A DNA stretch of 64,000 nt from Ectocarpus siliculosus (Eukaryota; Sar; Phaeophyceae; Ectocarpales; Ectocarpaceae), in contig FN648069.1 in assembly GCA_000310025.1 (NCBI GenBank), positions 472,489-536,488 of the forward strand, given 5' to 3'. Under the pieces are notes generated by a model that saw only the letters and a program-made list of their open reading frames with translations, was not told the DNA's origin and made no database searches. A program made the translations under genes and the position numbers. Of this stretch, positions 42,319 to 53,819 are shown piece by piece; the first letter of the stretch is position 1; every line of letters starts with the position of its first letter.

Positions 42319-42389
42319 GAACTATTTCCAAGGAGTTTGGAGCTCTCAGCAAGCTGAAGCGCTTTCCCTTTCCTTCGGCCAGCGTACAG
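42319..42389 (+). pseudogene. Degenerate LRR exon, + strand (shared 1-nt deletion)
   Basis: 71 nt between TTAG and GTAAG; counterpart of 155-225 with the same frameshift. Confidence 0.65.
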
Positions 42390-42605
42390 GTAAGAGGCGG
42401 GCACCATTTTTCCGTTAAGGCATATTTTCAAAGTCGCTCCGCTGGGTTCTTGAAACCTACTTGCCGACGCAACGTACATGCATTTTGGGGCGTGATGCAC
42501 TTTTGTCGCCGGCTTCTAGGACATGTGTTTATCCAACGCCACGCGCATGCACAATTAAATAATCTGGTGTGACGTAAACGCGCCGAGTCTGTCGGACAGA
42601 CTTAC

Positions 42606-42677
42606 CGCTGAGTTTGTTTTCGCTGAGGCCCAACGCTTCCAGCTTGACGAGCTGTCCTAGCGACGCCGGGATTTCGC
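42606..42677 (-). CDS. LRR exon, GEIPASLGQL class, - strand
   Basis: 72 nt, donor GTAAGTC, ends SENKLS. Positional counterpart of 443-514. Confidence 0.85.
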
Positions 42678-45600
42678 CTGCATGATGGCATTTGGGGGAT
42701 GGGAAGGGTAATTTAGTTCGTAGGTGGATCGTGGAGCACAGACGTAATTTATTGTAAAGCATCGATGTGCGCAGATCGATACTACTGTACATGTTCTAGA
42801 AGCCGCGGGACCCACGTCCGGAACTCTCGAAAGTATACTTTTGCGTGCGCTGCAGGTCCCATTCCCCCTGAGCTGGGGAACCTCGGTGCCCTGGAAACGC
42901 TCGACCGGGGGTTCAATGATCTAACAGGTGAGAACAAATCGAGCAAAATTGAACGCTGTTCTTATTTTTCTAGAACAAGACGGTTTCCGTAGATGCTGTC
43001 CCGCCAAAGCGTAGGCGAGTACGAAATTTCACAACTGCGGAACTCGCGGGACATATTTTGCTACGCGTCCGATGTTCTGGAATCAAAGACACCGCACCAC
43101 AACTCTAACGAATTCGATATCTACGCAGGTGCGATCCCCGCTCAGCTCGGCGCTCTCAACAGTGTAACGTGGCTCGACCTGTCCGACAACCAGCTCAGCG
43201 GTGAGAGAGGTGTTGAGATTTGAATCCTTTCTTTTTTGTAATTTCTGCAACATGTGCATGTGTCCTGCCCATGCGTATGTAATTGGCGTCATGAAAGTTA
43301 TCCCGCTAGTTCTGAAGTTTCGTGAACGCGTACGCATCGGCGGGATTCATTCATTTTTTCCGTGGGGTGAAAAGGATTCATGCCGATGCTTGCAGGAATG
43401 ACTCACCGCTCAGCTGGTTGCTGTAAAGGTAGAGCTGCTTCAGTGCTGAAAGGTGCCCAAGCTCCGATGGGATGGGGCCTGCAAGCGGACGGACGGAAGG
43501 GAGTAGCTCAGCGGGACAAAATAAAACAACCCCCCGCTTTCTAGAACATTGGCCCCGTACAAAAGTTTCGTGGACACCTACGGCGTTGGCGTCCACGAAA
43601 CTTCAGAACTAGCGGCATAACTTTTATGACGCCAATTACGTCGGCAGGATTCTTATTTCGTGAACAAGAAAAAAATCAACTCTTGTTCGATTCTCTAACC
43701 TGTGAGGTTGTTGCGGTGGAGCCAAAGAATCTCCAGCCTACTAAGTGCTCCCAGCTCCTTGGGGATGGGTCCTGCGCAAGAATGCAGTAGGGAGAAATAT
43801 CACTAAGGACAGTTCTAGAAAAAAAATGCGTAGGAAAAGATGTCCCGCGAGTTCCGAAATTGTGAAATTTCGTACCCGCCTACGCGTTGGCGTCCACGAA
43901 ACTTCAGAACTCGCGGGATAACTTTTTCTGTACCCTGCCAAACTGCTCTGCGTTGAATCGTTCATCTGCAGGCCATATCCCGCCTCAGCTCGGACAGCTT
44001 GGCGCCCTCGAGTACCTCTACCTCTTCGGCAACAACTTAGATGGTGAGTTGAAAAGATCGAAAAGAGTTCTGTTTTTTGCAAGTTCTGCCTGCATGAATC
44101 CCGCGTACTGCGTGAATAGACGCCAGCGCGTTGGCGTCCACTCACGTGCATCAGCGAGATTCGTACACGGGACTCGCCGCAAAATCGGTCGTGGAACAGT
44201 CATCAAATCACATGTTTACTCACCGCTCAGCTGGTTGTTGTGAAGGTAGAGCTCTTTCAATGCTGAAAGGTGCCCAAGCTCCGATGGGATGGGGCCTGTA
44301 AGCGGACGGACGGAACGGAGTAGCTCAGCGGGACAAAAGAAGACAACCCCCCGCTTTCTAGAACATGGGTCCCGTACAAAAGTTTCGTGGACGCCAACGC
44401 ATACACGGGATTCATCCTGGAAATTCATAGGCGTTTTTTTTAGCTCATCCGAACAGTGTCTCACCGCTTAGCTGGTTTCCAGAAAGGTTGAGCCTCTTCA
44501 GTACTGAAAGGTGCCCAAGCTCCGATGGGATGGGGCCTGCAAGCGGACGGACGGAACGGAGTAGCTGAGCGGGACAAAAGAAAACAACCCCCCGCTTTCT
44601 AGAACATTGGTCCCGTACAAAAGTTTCGTGGACGCCAACGCATCGGCGAGACTCATCCGGATCAAGACCAAAATAAATCGAAACTACTGTCAACATAAAA
44701 AGCTACCTGTGAGCCGGTTGTTGGAAAGCCACGGCTCCCGCAGCTCTCGGAGATCTCCCAGCTCCTGCGGGATGGGGCCTGCACAAAAGATACAGCGGGG
44801 GTAGTTACAACGAGATTCATTTTTCAATATCATCGATCTCCGTAGATCTTGTCCCACGCGGGATTCATCTTGAAAATTCATGGGAATGTTTTTCAACGCA
44901 TCTAAACAGTGTCTCACCGCTTAGCTGGTTTCCGTAGAGGGATAGATTTTGAAGCGCTGCGAGCTTTCCCAGCGCCGGCGGAATGGAACCTGTAAGTGGA
45001 AGAAGAAAAACGGAGAGATGGTTGCGGGTCAAAACAAAAATAATGCCCCGGGTTCTAGAGAAACACCTAAATACCCACCAACGCATAGGCGGGTACGAAA
45101 TTTCACAATTGCGGAACTCACGGGACGTCTTTTGCTACGCGTGTCGGTGAGTAGGCGGAGAAGCATTTAGTCAATTCTCTGTTTTTCTCGTACTGCTCTC
45201 CTGCTTGCAGGTCATATCCCTCCGGAGCTAGGGAAGCTTGGCGCGTTGAAGACACTCGGACTCAGCGTCAACAAGTTACATGGTGAGTCCAGAGATGAAA
45301 TCCATTTCATTTACTATTTTGTTGACACAAGGTACATGAATCTCGCCGACGCGTTGGCGTCCACTCACTGGTCTAGAAGCCGGGGCATTACTTTTGTTTT
45401 GACCCGCAACCATCACTCCGTTTTCCTTCTTCCACTTACAGGTCCCATTCCGCCGGCGCTAGGAAAGCTCGCAGCGCTTCGAGAGCTAAACCTCGGCGAG
45501 AACCAGCTAAGCGGTGAGACACTCTTTAGATGTTTTGAAAAAAATTCCCATGAATTTTCATTATGAATCCCGTGTATGCGTTGGCGTCCACGAAACTTCA

Positions 45601-48003
45601 GAACTAGCGGCATAACTTTTATGACGCTAATTACGTCGGCAGGATTCTTATTTCGTGAACAAGAAAACTTTCAACTCTTGTTCAATTCTCTCACCTGTGA
45701 GGTTGTTGTGGTCGAGCCAAAGCGTCTCCAGCCTACTAAGTGCTCCCAGCTCCTTGGGGATGGGTCCTGCACAAGAATGCAGCAGGGAGCAAATATCAGC
45801 GAGGACAGTTGTAGAAAAAAATGCGTAGGAAAAGATGTCCCGCGAGTTCCGAAATTGTGAAATTTCGTACCCGCTTTTTCTGAAGTTTCGTGGACGCCAA
45901 CGCGTAGGCGAGTACGAAATTTCAAAATTGCGGAACTCGCGGGGCATCTTTTGCTAGGCGTTGGCGTCCGTGCGTCCGTCGGTGGGTAGGTGTTTCTCGA
46001 ACCCGGGTATTTAGCTTTTAATCCCCGCTCAAAATTCGAATGTGCCCATCTGCTTGCAGGCCCCGTTCCGCCGGAGCTGGGGAACCTTGAGGCACTGAAG
46101 GAGCTCTCCCTTTCGAGTAACCAGCTCAGCGGTGAGGCACAGAAACATCTGGTACGACCCTTCTCAAGTTTTGAAGCCTTGGAGTTTATCATGAATCCCT
46201 TTCGACTTCAATAGATACCCATACGGACGCGTGGGCGGGCGTCATGCCCGTTTCGACGGAAAAGGGTGATTGCTTTTGGAAACGACGTTGTCGAACTTTG
46301 GACTACAGGCCCCATCCCCGCTGGAGCTGGAAAATCTTGCAGCGCTGCAGATCCTCAACCTTGCAGGCGACCAGCTACGTGTCGCGGAGGCTAGTACATG
46401 CTCTACAAGCCGGTCGGGTCATTTTTGTTTATTCCCCGCCGACCCTGCCGACGTCTAGAATACATTCTTCCCGTATTTTTGACACCACACGGTATTTGCC
46501 ACACTTTTCCAGGCATGGCTGCGACAAACAAAAACGGATGGATGTCAGCACGGAAACCAACCACCAAGCCTACGGGGCCCGTGCGGAACGGTTTCATCGA
46601 GAATGCTCCAGAGTACAACGTGCGCCGCATCAGAGCCCTGCCATAGAAGAGATACCGAAGGTCCCCAGCGTACCAGAGGCACTTGAAAGTCAGGAAAAGT
46701 AATGTGCTGTACAGGTGGCACGTGCTCAAGGAGCAAGCCAGGAGCTGAAACACTGCAGTGCCGATTAGCTTGACGAATAAAAGTAGGCTTGTAAGCACAG
46801 CCTGCTGGTACTGCGGGGAATTCACATACAAGGGTTAGGGTTAGGGTTGTACTCAGGCGTAGACCGTGTGCAGAACACGGGAACGTACGGACGAGACAAC
46901 GTTGTGGCATGTTGTAAGACTTGCAACTTCATTAAGGGGGGGAACAAGAGCAATATTGATGTTGACGAATTATGAAAACAAACGCAAGAGGTCCAGAAAT
47001 TGTACAACAGACATACAAGACCAGTAGGGAGGCATCGCGAAAAACAGCAATCGTTGATTCTCGCACAGGGCGGCAGTAGAGGCTGCTCAAAACACACATT
47101 TCACGCGTCTACCTCCAACAGGCTTCCTTTGAAATCAAGAGAAAAATTCGCTCCATGGCTAAATTCAAGTCAAAAGGGCCAAAACGGAAGGCGCTCAAAT
47201 AAGGTCAGTTTTGAGGGTTAAGTTAGGCATTCTATTGTCAGCAGTAGAGGACATCATGAAGAGGCGTCGTGCGTGCTGGCACGTTCAGGTTTGCTACTGG
47301 AGCTGAAATATTGAAGGTCGCAGCAGCCTTTGAAAACAGTCCGAAATCTGCGCCGGAACCAAGCGGCGTCCAACATTTGTCACAGCCATGCTCGCCGTCA
47401 CCGACCCCAATCTCCTGAGCTACGGGTTTACAGCAGTAGCTGATGCCCCTCGCTACTGCTGACACCCCTCCGTTCAGGGGTTTACGGTCCGTGGCGGTGA
47501 GCATGGCTGTGACAATGTTGGATGCCGCTTGGTTCCGGCGCAGATTTCGGACTGTTTTCAAAGGCTGCTGCAACCTTCGATATTTCCGCTCCAGTAGCAA
47601 ACCTGAACGTGCCAGCATGCACGACGCCTCTTCATGGTGTCCTCTACTGATGACAATCGAATGCCTAACCTAACCCCGGCGGGAAGGTTGTTTTCTTTCT
47701 TTGTATCGGATTAAAGTATGGGAAAAGAGCCAGTGTCAAAACCGCTGTTCTTCCCCGGTTCTGTCGGTCAAGGTGTTCTTGGGGAAGGTCAAAGAGATCG
47801 CTAGAAAGAAATAATGGAAGAATAATACCTCGGAGGTTGTTCCAACCCAGAGATAGCTTCACCACGCGGCCCTGGGTGTTGACTTCGACTCCGTGCCATT
47901 GCGAGAGGGCGGCACTAGTGGTCCAGTTTTGATTATTCTTCCACTCAGCCCCACCGGTCGCGTTGTATAGGGCAACCAGCGCCTTGCGGTCCGTCTGCGC
48001 CAT
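42606..48003 (-). CDS. LRR protein, locus 2: sense (- strand) exon chain, 3' end not found
   Basis: Paralogue of the locus-1 chain. The start exon 47829-48003 is followed leftward by eight intact 72-nt LRR exons (45695, 44918, 44707, 44465, 44224, 43700, 43407, 42606), all phase-compatible, giving eight plant-type repeats. Only the last (42606) is at a position equivalent to a locus-1 exon. The long first intron contains the + strand C-terminal exon remnant and a fold-back element. No - strand terminal exon was recognised left of 42606. Confidence 0.8.
42856..42927 (+). CDS. LRR exon, GPIPPELGNL class, + strand
   Basis: 72 nt, intact. Counterpart of 698-769, which has acquired two Leu-to-Arg changes. 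Confidence 0.83.
43129..43200 (+). CDS. LRR exon, GAIPAQLGAL class, + strand
   Basis: 72 nt, acceptor ACGCAG, donor GTGAGAG, ends SDNQLS. Intact relative of the stop-bearing 1998 and the - strand 2964. Confidence 0.85.
43407..43478 (-). CDS. LRR exon, GPIPSELGHL class, - strand
   Basis: 72 nt, intact, ends YSNQLS. Confidence 0.85.
43563..43603. repeat. Palindromic cassette junction
   Basis: AAGTTTCGTGGAC (43563-43575) and GTCCACGAAACTT (43591-43603), 13-bp perfect arms around ACCTACGGCGTTGGC. Confidence 0.85.
43700..43771 (-). CDS. LRR exon, GPIPKELGAL class, - strand
   Basis: 72 nt, acceptor GCGCAG, donor GTTAGAG (non-consensus at +3), ends HRNNLT. Confidence 0.8.
43843..43919. repeat. 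Palindromic head-to-head junction
   Basis: Long imperfect arms (TCCCGCGAGTTC ... GAACTCGCGGGA) with CCTACGCGTTGG at the centre. The two halves derive from different end classes (CGTACCC and GGCGTCCACG). Confidence 0.8.
43972..44043 (+). CDS. LRR exon, GHIPPQLGQL class, + strand
   Basis: 72 nt, intact, ends GNNLD. Class also at 1517 (-) and 2764 (+). Confidence 0.85.
44119..44138. repeat. Short palindromic junction
   Basis: GACGCCAGCGCGTTGGCGTC joins the right end of the + exon 43972 to the right end of the - exon 44224 through a relic pair of left-end halves. Confidence 0.7.
44224..44295 (-). CDS. LRR exon, GPIPSELGHL class, - strand
   Basis: 72 nt, intact, ends HNNQLS. Differs from its two class sisters mainly at the variable positions of the second half, the predicted exposed face. 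Confidence 0.85.
44465..44536 (-). CDS. LRR exon, GPIPSELGHL class, - strand
   Basis: 72 nt, intact, ends SGNQLS. One of three - strand members of this class in locus 2; locus 1 has only a + strand copy with a stop (1756). Confidence 0.85.
44707..44778 (-). CDS. LRR exon, GPIPQELGDL class, - strand
   Basis: 72 nt, donor GTAGC (weak), ends SNNRLT. Only member of its class. Confidence 0.8.
44918..44989 (-). CDS. LRR exon, GSIPPALGKL class, - strand
   Basis: 72 nt, intact splice sites, ends YGNQLS. Class twin on the + strand at 45442 and a splice-dead twin at 3900. Confidence 0.85.
45211..45282 (+). CDS. LRR exon, GHIPPELGKL class, + strand
   Basis: 72 nt, acceptor TTGCAG, donor GTGAGTC, ends VNKLH. 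Intact. Confidence 0.83.
45442..45513 (+). CDS. LRR exon, GPIPPALGKL class, + strand
   Basis: 72 nt, intact; its flanks match those of 3900 and, inverted, 44918. Confidence 0.85.
45695..45766 (-). CDS. LRR exon, GPIPKELGAL class, - strand
   Basis: 72 nt, donor GTGAGAG, ends DHNNLT. Close duplicate of 43700-43771 in the same array and orientation. Confidence 0.85.
46060..46131 (+). CDS. LRR exon, GPVPPELGNL class, + strand
   Basis: 72 nt, intact, donor GTGAGG. Counterpart of 4777. Confidence 0.85.
46309..46380 (+). pseudogene. Frameshifted LRR exon, + strand
   Basis: Counterpart of 5026 with the same extra base and lost donor. Confidence 0.7.
46513..46646 (+). pseudogene. C-terminal exon remnant, + strand, premature stop
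   Basis: Counterpart of 5230-5495 with the same phase and MAATNKNGW start, but it is cut by TAG at 46644-46646 where copy 1 reads on through AAAAG. One codon (Val, before the shared ENAPEYN) is also missing. Confidence 0.65.
46831..46848. repeat. Short interstitial telomere-like tract
   Basis: AGGGTTAGGGTTAGGGTT inserted in copy 2 where copy 1 has ACGAGGGG (around 5569). Confidence 0.85.
47218..47668. mobile_element. Fold-back element in locus-2 intron
   Basis: Two arms of about 185 bp (47218-47406 and 47486-47668) are near-perfect inverted copies separated by about 80 bp. Outer ends read GGTTAGGTTAGGCATTC-like on each strand. It lies within an 820-bp segment (46935-47757) missing from copy 1, so it arrived after the duplication or was lost from copy 1. 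No coding capacity. Confidence 0.8.
47829..48003 (-). CDS. Start exon of LRR locus 2
   Basis: ATG at 48003-48001, donor GTATTA after 47829; 175 nt as in locus 1. Encodes MAQTDRKALVALYNATGG and ends near WNNLR, splitting a Gly codon after base 1. Confidence 0.87.
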
Positions 48004-49068
48004 CGTGTAGAACGGGGCCTGGGTATGCGGAAGTTTGCGGGACGTTCGCAAGAGACAAACATTTGTGCAAGAACACATGTACCATCGATTTCTGTTGGTC
48101 GTCTCTCGCGACTGAAGTGGTTAATCACACCAGCATCACAAGAGGATGATGATCGCGTCGAAGAACCACAACAACGTCTTCGAGCGCGAACAATCTCGGC
48201 GATGTGCGAACGATGAACGATGCCACACTTTGCAGGTGGATCAATAACCCAGTCTCCGAAAGAGAGGAGAGAGGAACAGAATAGACCCACCTTTTCTTTG
48301 CAGTTTGCACAGGCGCGGTAGTAAGCGGGGAACAGCTGGACCCTGTCGCGCCCTCTTTTTACGGCACCGCTCTCGTCGTGTGGATCCTCCCTTTACGGCG
48401 GGCTAGAGCACGGTGAATGTGCTCCTTGCTGAACTCTAACCAGATGGGACTGCTGACTGAATCAGTGCTTAGTGCTTAGTGCTACAGCAACATGCATCTG
48501 TACGTTCAGCCGCTTGTATTCGGCGGGTGGACGCCTCCTTGACAACAGGGGGGGACATAGGACATGTAGATCGGTCCCGACCCCAGCAACTTGTTGACCA
48601 ATTGCAACTTGGTATTGGTACAACCCAGTACCAGAATACCTGGTGAACACGATCACGGACAGCCGGAAAGCTCAGCTAGGCCGGACGTAATCCCAACCAT
48701 GTAAGTCAGTTCACGGTGGAGCAGGTGTGTGAGTACCCACTGGCAGTGGTTTGGGGCGAAAGTGTCCAAGGCTTCACTACTAGATCTCGCCATCAAGTGT
48801 GGCCTTCAATCGACACGTCATGGTTGAACTTGGCGGTTGCGCCGTTGCTCGGCGCGCTGCACGAAAACGCTCCGCCTCTGAGATCACCTTGGTCGCCTCT
48901 GCCCCTCTCTGCGAGGGGGGAGCCTTCGCGATCGAATTCCACGTTTGGCTGCCGGAGCTGATTCTGCTTCAGCGATGTAAGGTAGGCACAGCAGTTCGGA
49001 GCGTGTGTGGCGCCAACATGCTTTCGCGCGGTGTGTCATACGCGTAAGTATGTCATGTCACGTGTGTA

Positions 49069-49301
49069 CCTAACCGTGACACCAGATACCACCCCCCCCT
49101 GCATGGGTGTTCAAAGCTCGAGTGCTCCACGACGAAAAGGCTGAAGTATAAAACAAACGATGCAGCTTCGCAAAGCTCTCGACGAACCGTTTCCAACGCC
49201 GCCATTTTCGACGTCATCACTCTTTTGTTGCTGTGGAATATTTGGGCTTCGAAATTTGGTTCAGGGGGTGTGATATCTTGTACAACCAACGGTCAGCGGT
49301 A
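49069..49301. mobile_element. MITE with TA target site (copy 2 flank)
   Basis: Counterpart of the element at 6872, carried along in the segmental duplication. The right edge is approximate because of a small local duplication (GGTCAGCGGTACAC). Confidence 0.6.
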
Positions 49302-51448
49302 CACGTTGTACAACGAGGTGGTGGTACGCGACCACAATAGTCGTTACGCGCCCTCGACCTGCGGAGGGAACGGGTTTTCTTACCTAAGACTGAAGTGGAT
49401 CTGGTGTGGAGCGGTTGGCCCGTGGTGTTGTTACAACGGCGAACTCTCTGTGCGCTAAATTACGGCACATCCATGACAAAAATAACGCGGCGCGTCTCGT
49501 TTTGGAGACATTCTGCGTTACTTACACCCACCTATACTCACCACCCACTCACAGTAATAGAGTAGGTCCTGGCCTTACTTGCTCATGTCTTGTACGGCAG
49601 TTGACGAAGGAAGAATAATGTAATACGGAAGTTGTCATGTGTTGTGCATCCAGCACGGAATATGCGGCAGTTGTATCCTGTCGGTCGACTTTGACACCCG
49701 GGCCAATCAGCCCCGTTCCCAACTGGTTTTTCAGCAGAGAATCACATGCTCCACCGCTTGCGCCGACCTGCGCAATCTCCTAACCTAGACATATTATTTT
49801 TTTCTTTTATGTTGGTGTTGTGCAGAATCCCGGTACGTATTCACGCATGTGATACGAGTTGTTTGTTGCTAAGATGGTAGTGAATCCCCCCCCCCCTCCC
49901 TTGTGGAGGGGCTCGCATCGGTTGGCTCTGATCGGAACACACGCCCCCTCTACTCGTTGGTGTAGCTACACCACCAGATTGGTTTTTCAATGTGAATCAA
50001 TGTTACTCGGCGGAGTGAACAGACTACCGATGTGCACATCCGTCATACAACATCCTCCCATGGTCACAATAGGCGATGAAATACGCATGCAGTTTCGACA
50101 CCAGTTCATCGACGACATCCCATGGATGCATGGATGGATGTGCTCCCACGCAGAAAAGAGAGAATCATCAATCATCAAGTTGTCAAGTTGTTGGTGTGCG
50201 TGCAAAATGCGATGAACATACTTGCGCGTGCGTGGTGCGGTGGAACAAGAGGTTACAAATTAGAGGAACGACAGCTGTGACAACCCGCACGCCTTGGACC
50301 GATAGATCGCGCGTGTACCATGTCGTTGCACGTATTCAGAGTGCAAGACTGTTCGGGAAGAGAGATCACAAGCACTTCTGCACAAATCGCTGCTTCCATC
50401 CCTCCATGCGCGCCCGTATGTACAAGAACAGATAATGTTTCCCTCGAAACGAGGCGAATAGTCTATCGCGGGGCACACGTGTCGAGATCAGGATAAACTA
50501 CACAATGGATTGGTGATGTATTTGTTCCGCAACATTGTGCGCGCGAGAGTAAAAAAAAATGAAACCGTCGATTTTCGGGGAACATATGTACTTCCTCGTC
50601 GGGAGGTTGAGCGGTGTGGCCCTCTCGTTGGCAGGCAAAATTGGTAGGCACACAGCTATTCCGGCGTCTAAGGACCTGTCAGTGCAGCTGTAGATTGGAC
50701 GGGCCTTTAGTTTGGTGGAGGGTAGGTAACGTTTAGATACAATCGATCGGAGCAATTTGGTGTCGGCAGCACGTGCTGCATGCTCGTGTTTCGTTCTTGA
50801 CAGTGCCGGTCACCGACACAGCCAACCGTCAACGCAGAAGGCGCCAATCAGGCTGAAACTCGCGGAGGGCTGCTAAAGTAGTGCAGGACGGCCGATGGGG
50901 TGATTTCTCGCGTCTCGGGCGTTCGGCTAAAAAAAGTGCGTGGTTCAGGCCTTCGGACTGAAATGACCATTCATTTATTCTTTAACTTTTTTTTACCGTT
51001 CTGTGGGACCTCTAGAGACCGTATGGTTCTCTTCGAGGAACTACCTGCGGTGTACACTGTTCTAACTCAAACCAGACCATGCGGCAACATATGAAGACAA
51101 GGGGGATGTGAACGAAAAACACAAGTCAAACGTCAATACTTAGGGAATGTCGCGGTGCCTGGAGACTGCCTACTTTCGTAGGCTAAGGTCAACCGTACGT
51201 TCTACATGTGCTGAAACGGAACCAACACCACCAACAACAACAAAAAAGGCAACAAAAAATAAAAAATAAAGAGAAAATAAACAAATAAAATAAAGTATGT
51301 AGCACTGGCGGGATCTGAACTCCAGTTTCCAAACTGTGTGCACCCATTGGACCACCAGTCGAGTGAGGTCATGTGGCGGTACCTGTTTGGTGGCACCACG
51401 ATATGTCAGTAATTGTTTGGTTCCGGTACCACCACAATCTGGCGGTTT
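49302..51448. other. Duplicated flank then unassigned DNA
   Basis: To 50122 it matches 7106-8032. After that no gene is recognised. An A-rich tract at 51235-51295 is followed by a tRNA-like stretch on the - strand (51365-51300) that does not fold into a full cloverleaf. Confidence 0.4.
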
Positions 51449-53122
51449 TCATTTTGGTAGTCTGCCATGTGGCGGTACTTTTAAGGGGGGAAGCGGATTA
51501 GCATTTTTCGGCGATACGGCCTTCGGCGATACCGGTGCTGCCAGAATATTGCGGGAACTCCCGAGACTGCCGACACTACCGACACTACCGAGACTGCCTA
51601 TCACGGGGGGACGATGACGTCGAGAATATACCCGAAGGATACCCTGCTTGCTTTGACACTCCTCGACGCTCTTGTTCAAGTCCTCTACGTTTGACATAAC
51701 GAGGAGCTGTTCGGCGATGTCCTTGTACACCGTCGTGTCGTGGAACCTGAGACGTGCCACGTGCCACGGAAGGAGAGGGGTAAGTGAGCAAAGCTCAGAC
51801 GACCTCAAGGTCCCGTTGTTTGTTTGTAGGGAAAGTCTCTCAAAGCAATGTTTGAAAGAGGCCGGCAATACCATCGATCGCCTGAAAATATTTGGGGGGA
51901 CCAATCGCCCGTCAAAGAGAAGATACACAGGGGGGCAATATCATTGTACAGAACAGCCGTGTGCCACCCTAGCGCAAAATCCAACTACTCCGGAAAGATG
52001 TGATGTACGTGTTCATTGACTTCCGCGCAAATTGTATCCATTGACGTGGCCAACTACGACGGATTCCGAGGGAAATCATGCGTAAGAGGAAATTCTGCGC
52101 ATTAATTGGCTTCACTGATGAAGGAAATTGTCCACCACCCAATCAAATGTTGAGGCTCAGACGTTTCCTTCCGCTTTCGTGAGGTTGATCGTCCGCATGG
52201 TTCAATTTCGAAGAAAGATATCCTACAACAAGAGCAGCGAGCGCGTTTCGAGTCAATCGGGCAGCATCAATGAAGTCCCCTGCTCTGGATGGCTACAGCT
52301 CACCTCTCGAGCAGATTATCCGCAAGCATTTGGCTTATTTCTTTCACGGCGGGGGTGAAAGCAGTTTTGTTGTGGTCCTGAACATGGAATCACGAGGCGA
52401 CAGGGAACAAGGCTCAAATTGGCGAGACCTCAAGGAGGCAAGGCGAGGATATTCCACAGTACGCTTCAGTTGTCTGCTTCGGTCTCTGCCTGCGCAACAA
52501 TCTAGTCAGCATCCGGGTCGCAAATTGTTTGACTCGAATCCTTCACCGCGTGAAGCACTATTGACAACCCTCCCAAGAGACACACGAGGGCATCGCACCT
52601 TCTTCTTGATGCCACCAGAAAGAACACGTGGCTGGGCTGCCTCTTGACAATATATGATGAAGACAACACCAAGCTCTCATTCGGCGCCCAAAGGTTCGAC
52701 AAAAGAATAAACCTCCAAAAACACGTCTACGTCTAAACAAATAGGTGCCCACGGCTCCACCCTCACCATTCTAAACATCTTGTATGCGGCTTGCTCACCG
52801 AAGACATGGAACAACGTGATATTTGCCGTGAAAATAGATATCAGCGTCAACCCAGATATCGCCGGACGGCAAATAAAAGCTTGCAGCAGTGCAAAGTCAT
52901 CAACACATATCTCCCTTCGTTTCTTCTCACCGTGCCTAGCTTCTTGAAGGCTGCCTCATCGTCCACAAGGCCCATGATTCTGGCCGTGACTCGACTGCAG
53001 ATATTTATCTCGAAGGGAGCATTGCGCTTGATGAACTTCTCGGCGATCGCAGTGAACTCACGGAATTGCCCATCTTCGTCGCCATTGCATCCGTAGAGGG
53101 AGTGTTGGAATTTCACCGCTTC
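51449..53122 (-). CDS. RGS-domain gene, partial
   Basis: Exon of about 191 nt near 52931-53122 encodes FKKLG-ending RGS-like sequence: EAVKFQHSLYGCNGDEDGQF, IAEKFIKRNAPFEINICSRV and ARIMGLVDDEAAF. This fits the first two-thirds of a regulator of G-protein signalling domain, which speeds GTP hydrolysis by Galpha. A likely last exon is 51449-51746: FHDTTVYKDIAEQLL, then a Ser/Gly repeat (GSVGSVGSLGSS) and a Pro/Lys-rich tail ending GRLPK-stop. The exons between, and any upstream membrane part, were not resolved; joining these two exons is inference. Confidence 0.55.
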
Positions 53123-53819
53123 CTTCAAAAACAAAAATTGACTACGAAAGAGGGTCGTGCGCGCACACAAACGAGGCCACCAGGAAGCAGGCGAGATCAA
53201 AACAAGCGCGTGCTTCACGCATGTAGGGCATCTGGACTACCCACACTCAAGCAGACCTACCGCTAAAAGCTCGACTGCTTGAAGGACAATTGACATACTT
53301 GCGGGACACGATGATCTTGTCGAAGAATGATAGCGGGGCCGAGACATAAAAGCGTCCAAAGGTTGCCTTTTAGCTTCTGCTTTGAACTAAGCGCGCCTTC
53401 TTCGGCTTCGTGCACGCAAATTTCTCCCCGGATGGAAGATGCGGCTCATGAGTATTGCTGCACTCAAAACTGCACCGAAAACCCGAGGAATTCATCTCGA
53501 ACTAACGACATCAACGTGGGATTTGCGGGGCACCCGCATATCTGGTCCGCAATTTTCGTGTTTTCGCTATCTGCAGTCACGGTATCGTTGCTTCACGGAC
53601 GTACCAATGAAGCATGTTGGCCTACCTCTGCCAATATCCACTTAAGACACAGAGTACCTGCGTTTCGACCACGCATGTTCGCCCCCTCCGAAATGCTCGC
53701 CTTTACGAACGAACGTCTCCCGAACCTCACTTTTGAGTAACGACCTGCCTTAACAACGTTGTTGGTAGCGTGAAGTCAAGTTCGCCGAACATGTTTATGA
53801 TCGATACACCTGCTAGAAT

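Larger units (their letters stand above)
42160..50122. repeat. Segmental duplication, copy 2
   Basis: Second copy of 1-8032, same orientation, about 42 kb away. The left edge is near 42160, before CAGGATTGGAACAAAAATGA. Relative to copy 1 it carries an insertion of about 820 bp at 46935-47757 that holds a fold-back element, a (TTAGGG)n tract at 46831, and a shorter, rearranged LRR array (about 3.1 kb against 4.0 kb). Confidence 0.9.

Noticed and set aside
51300..51365. tRNA gene on the - strand
   Set aside because: Box-A-like and box-B-like parts are present, but acceptor and anticodon stems do not pair properly; at best a tRNA-derived relic.
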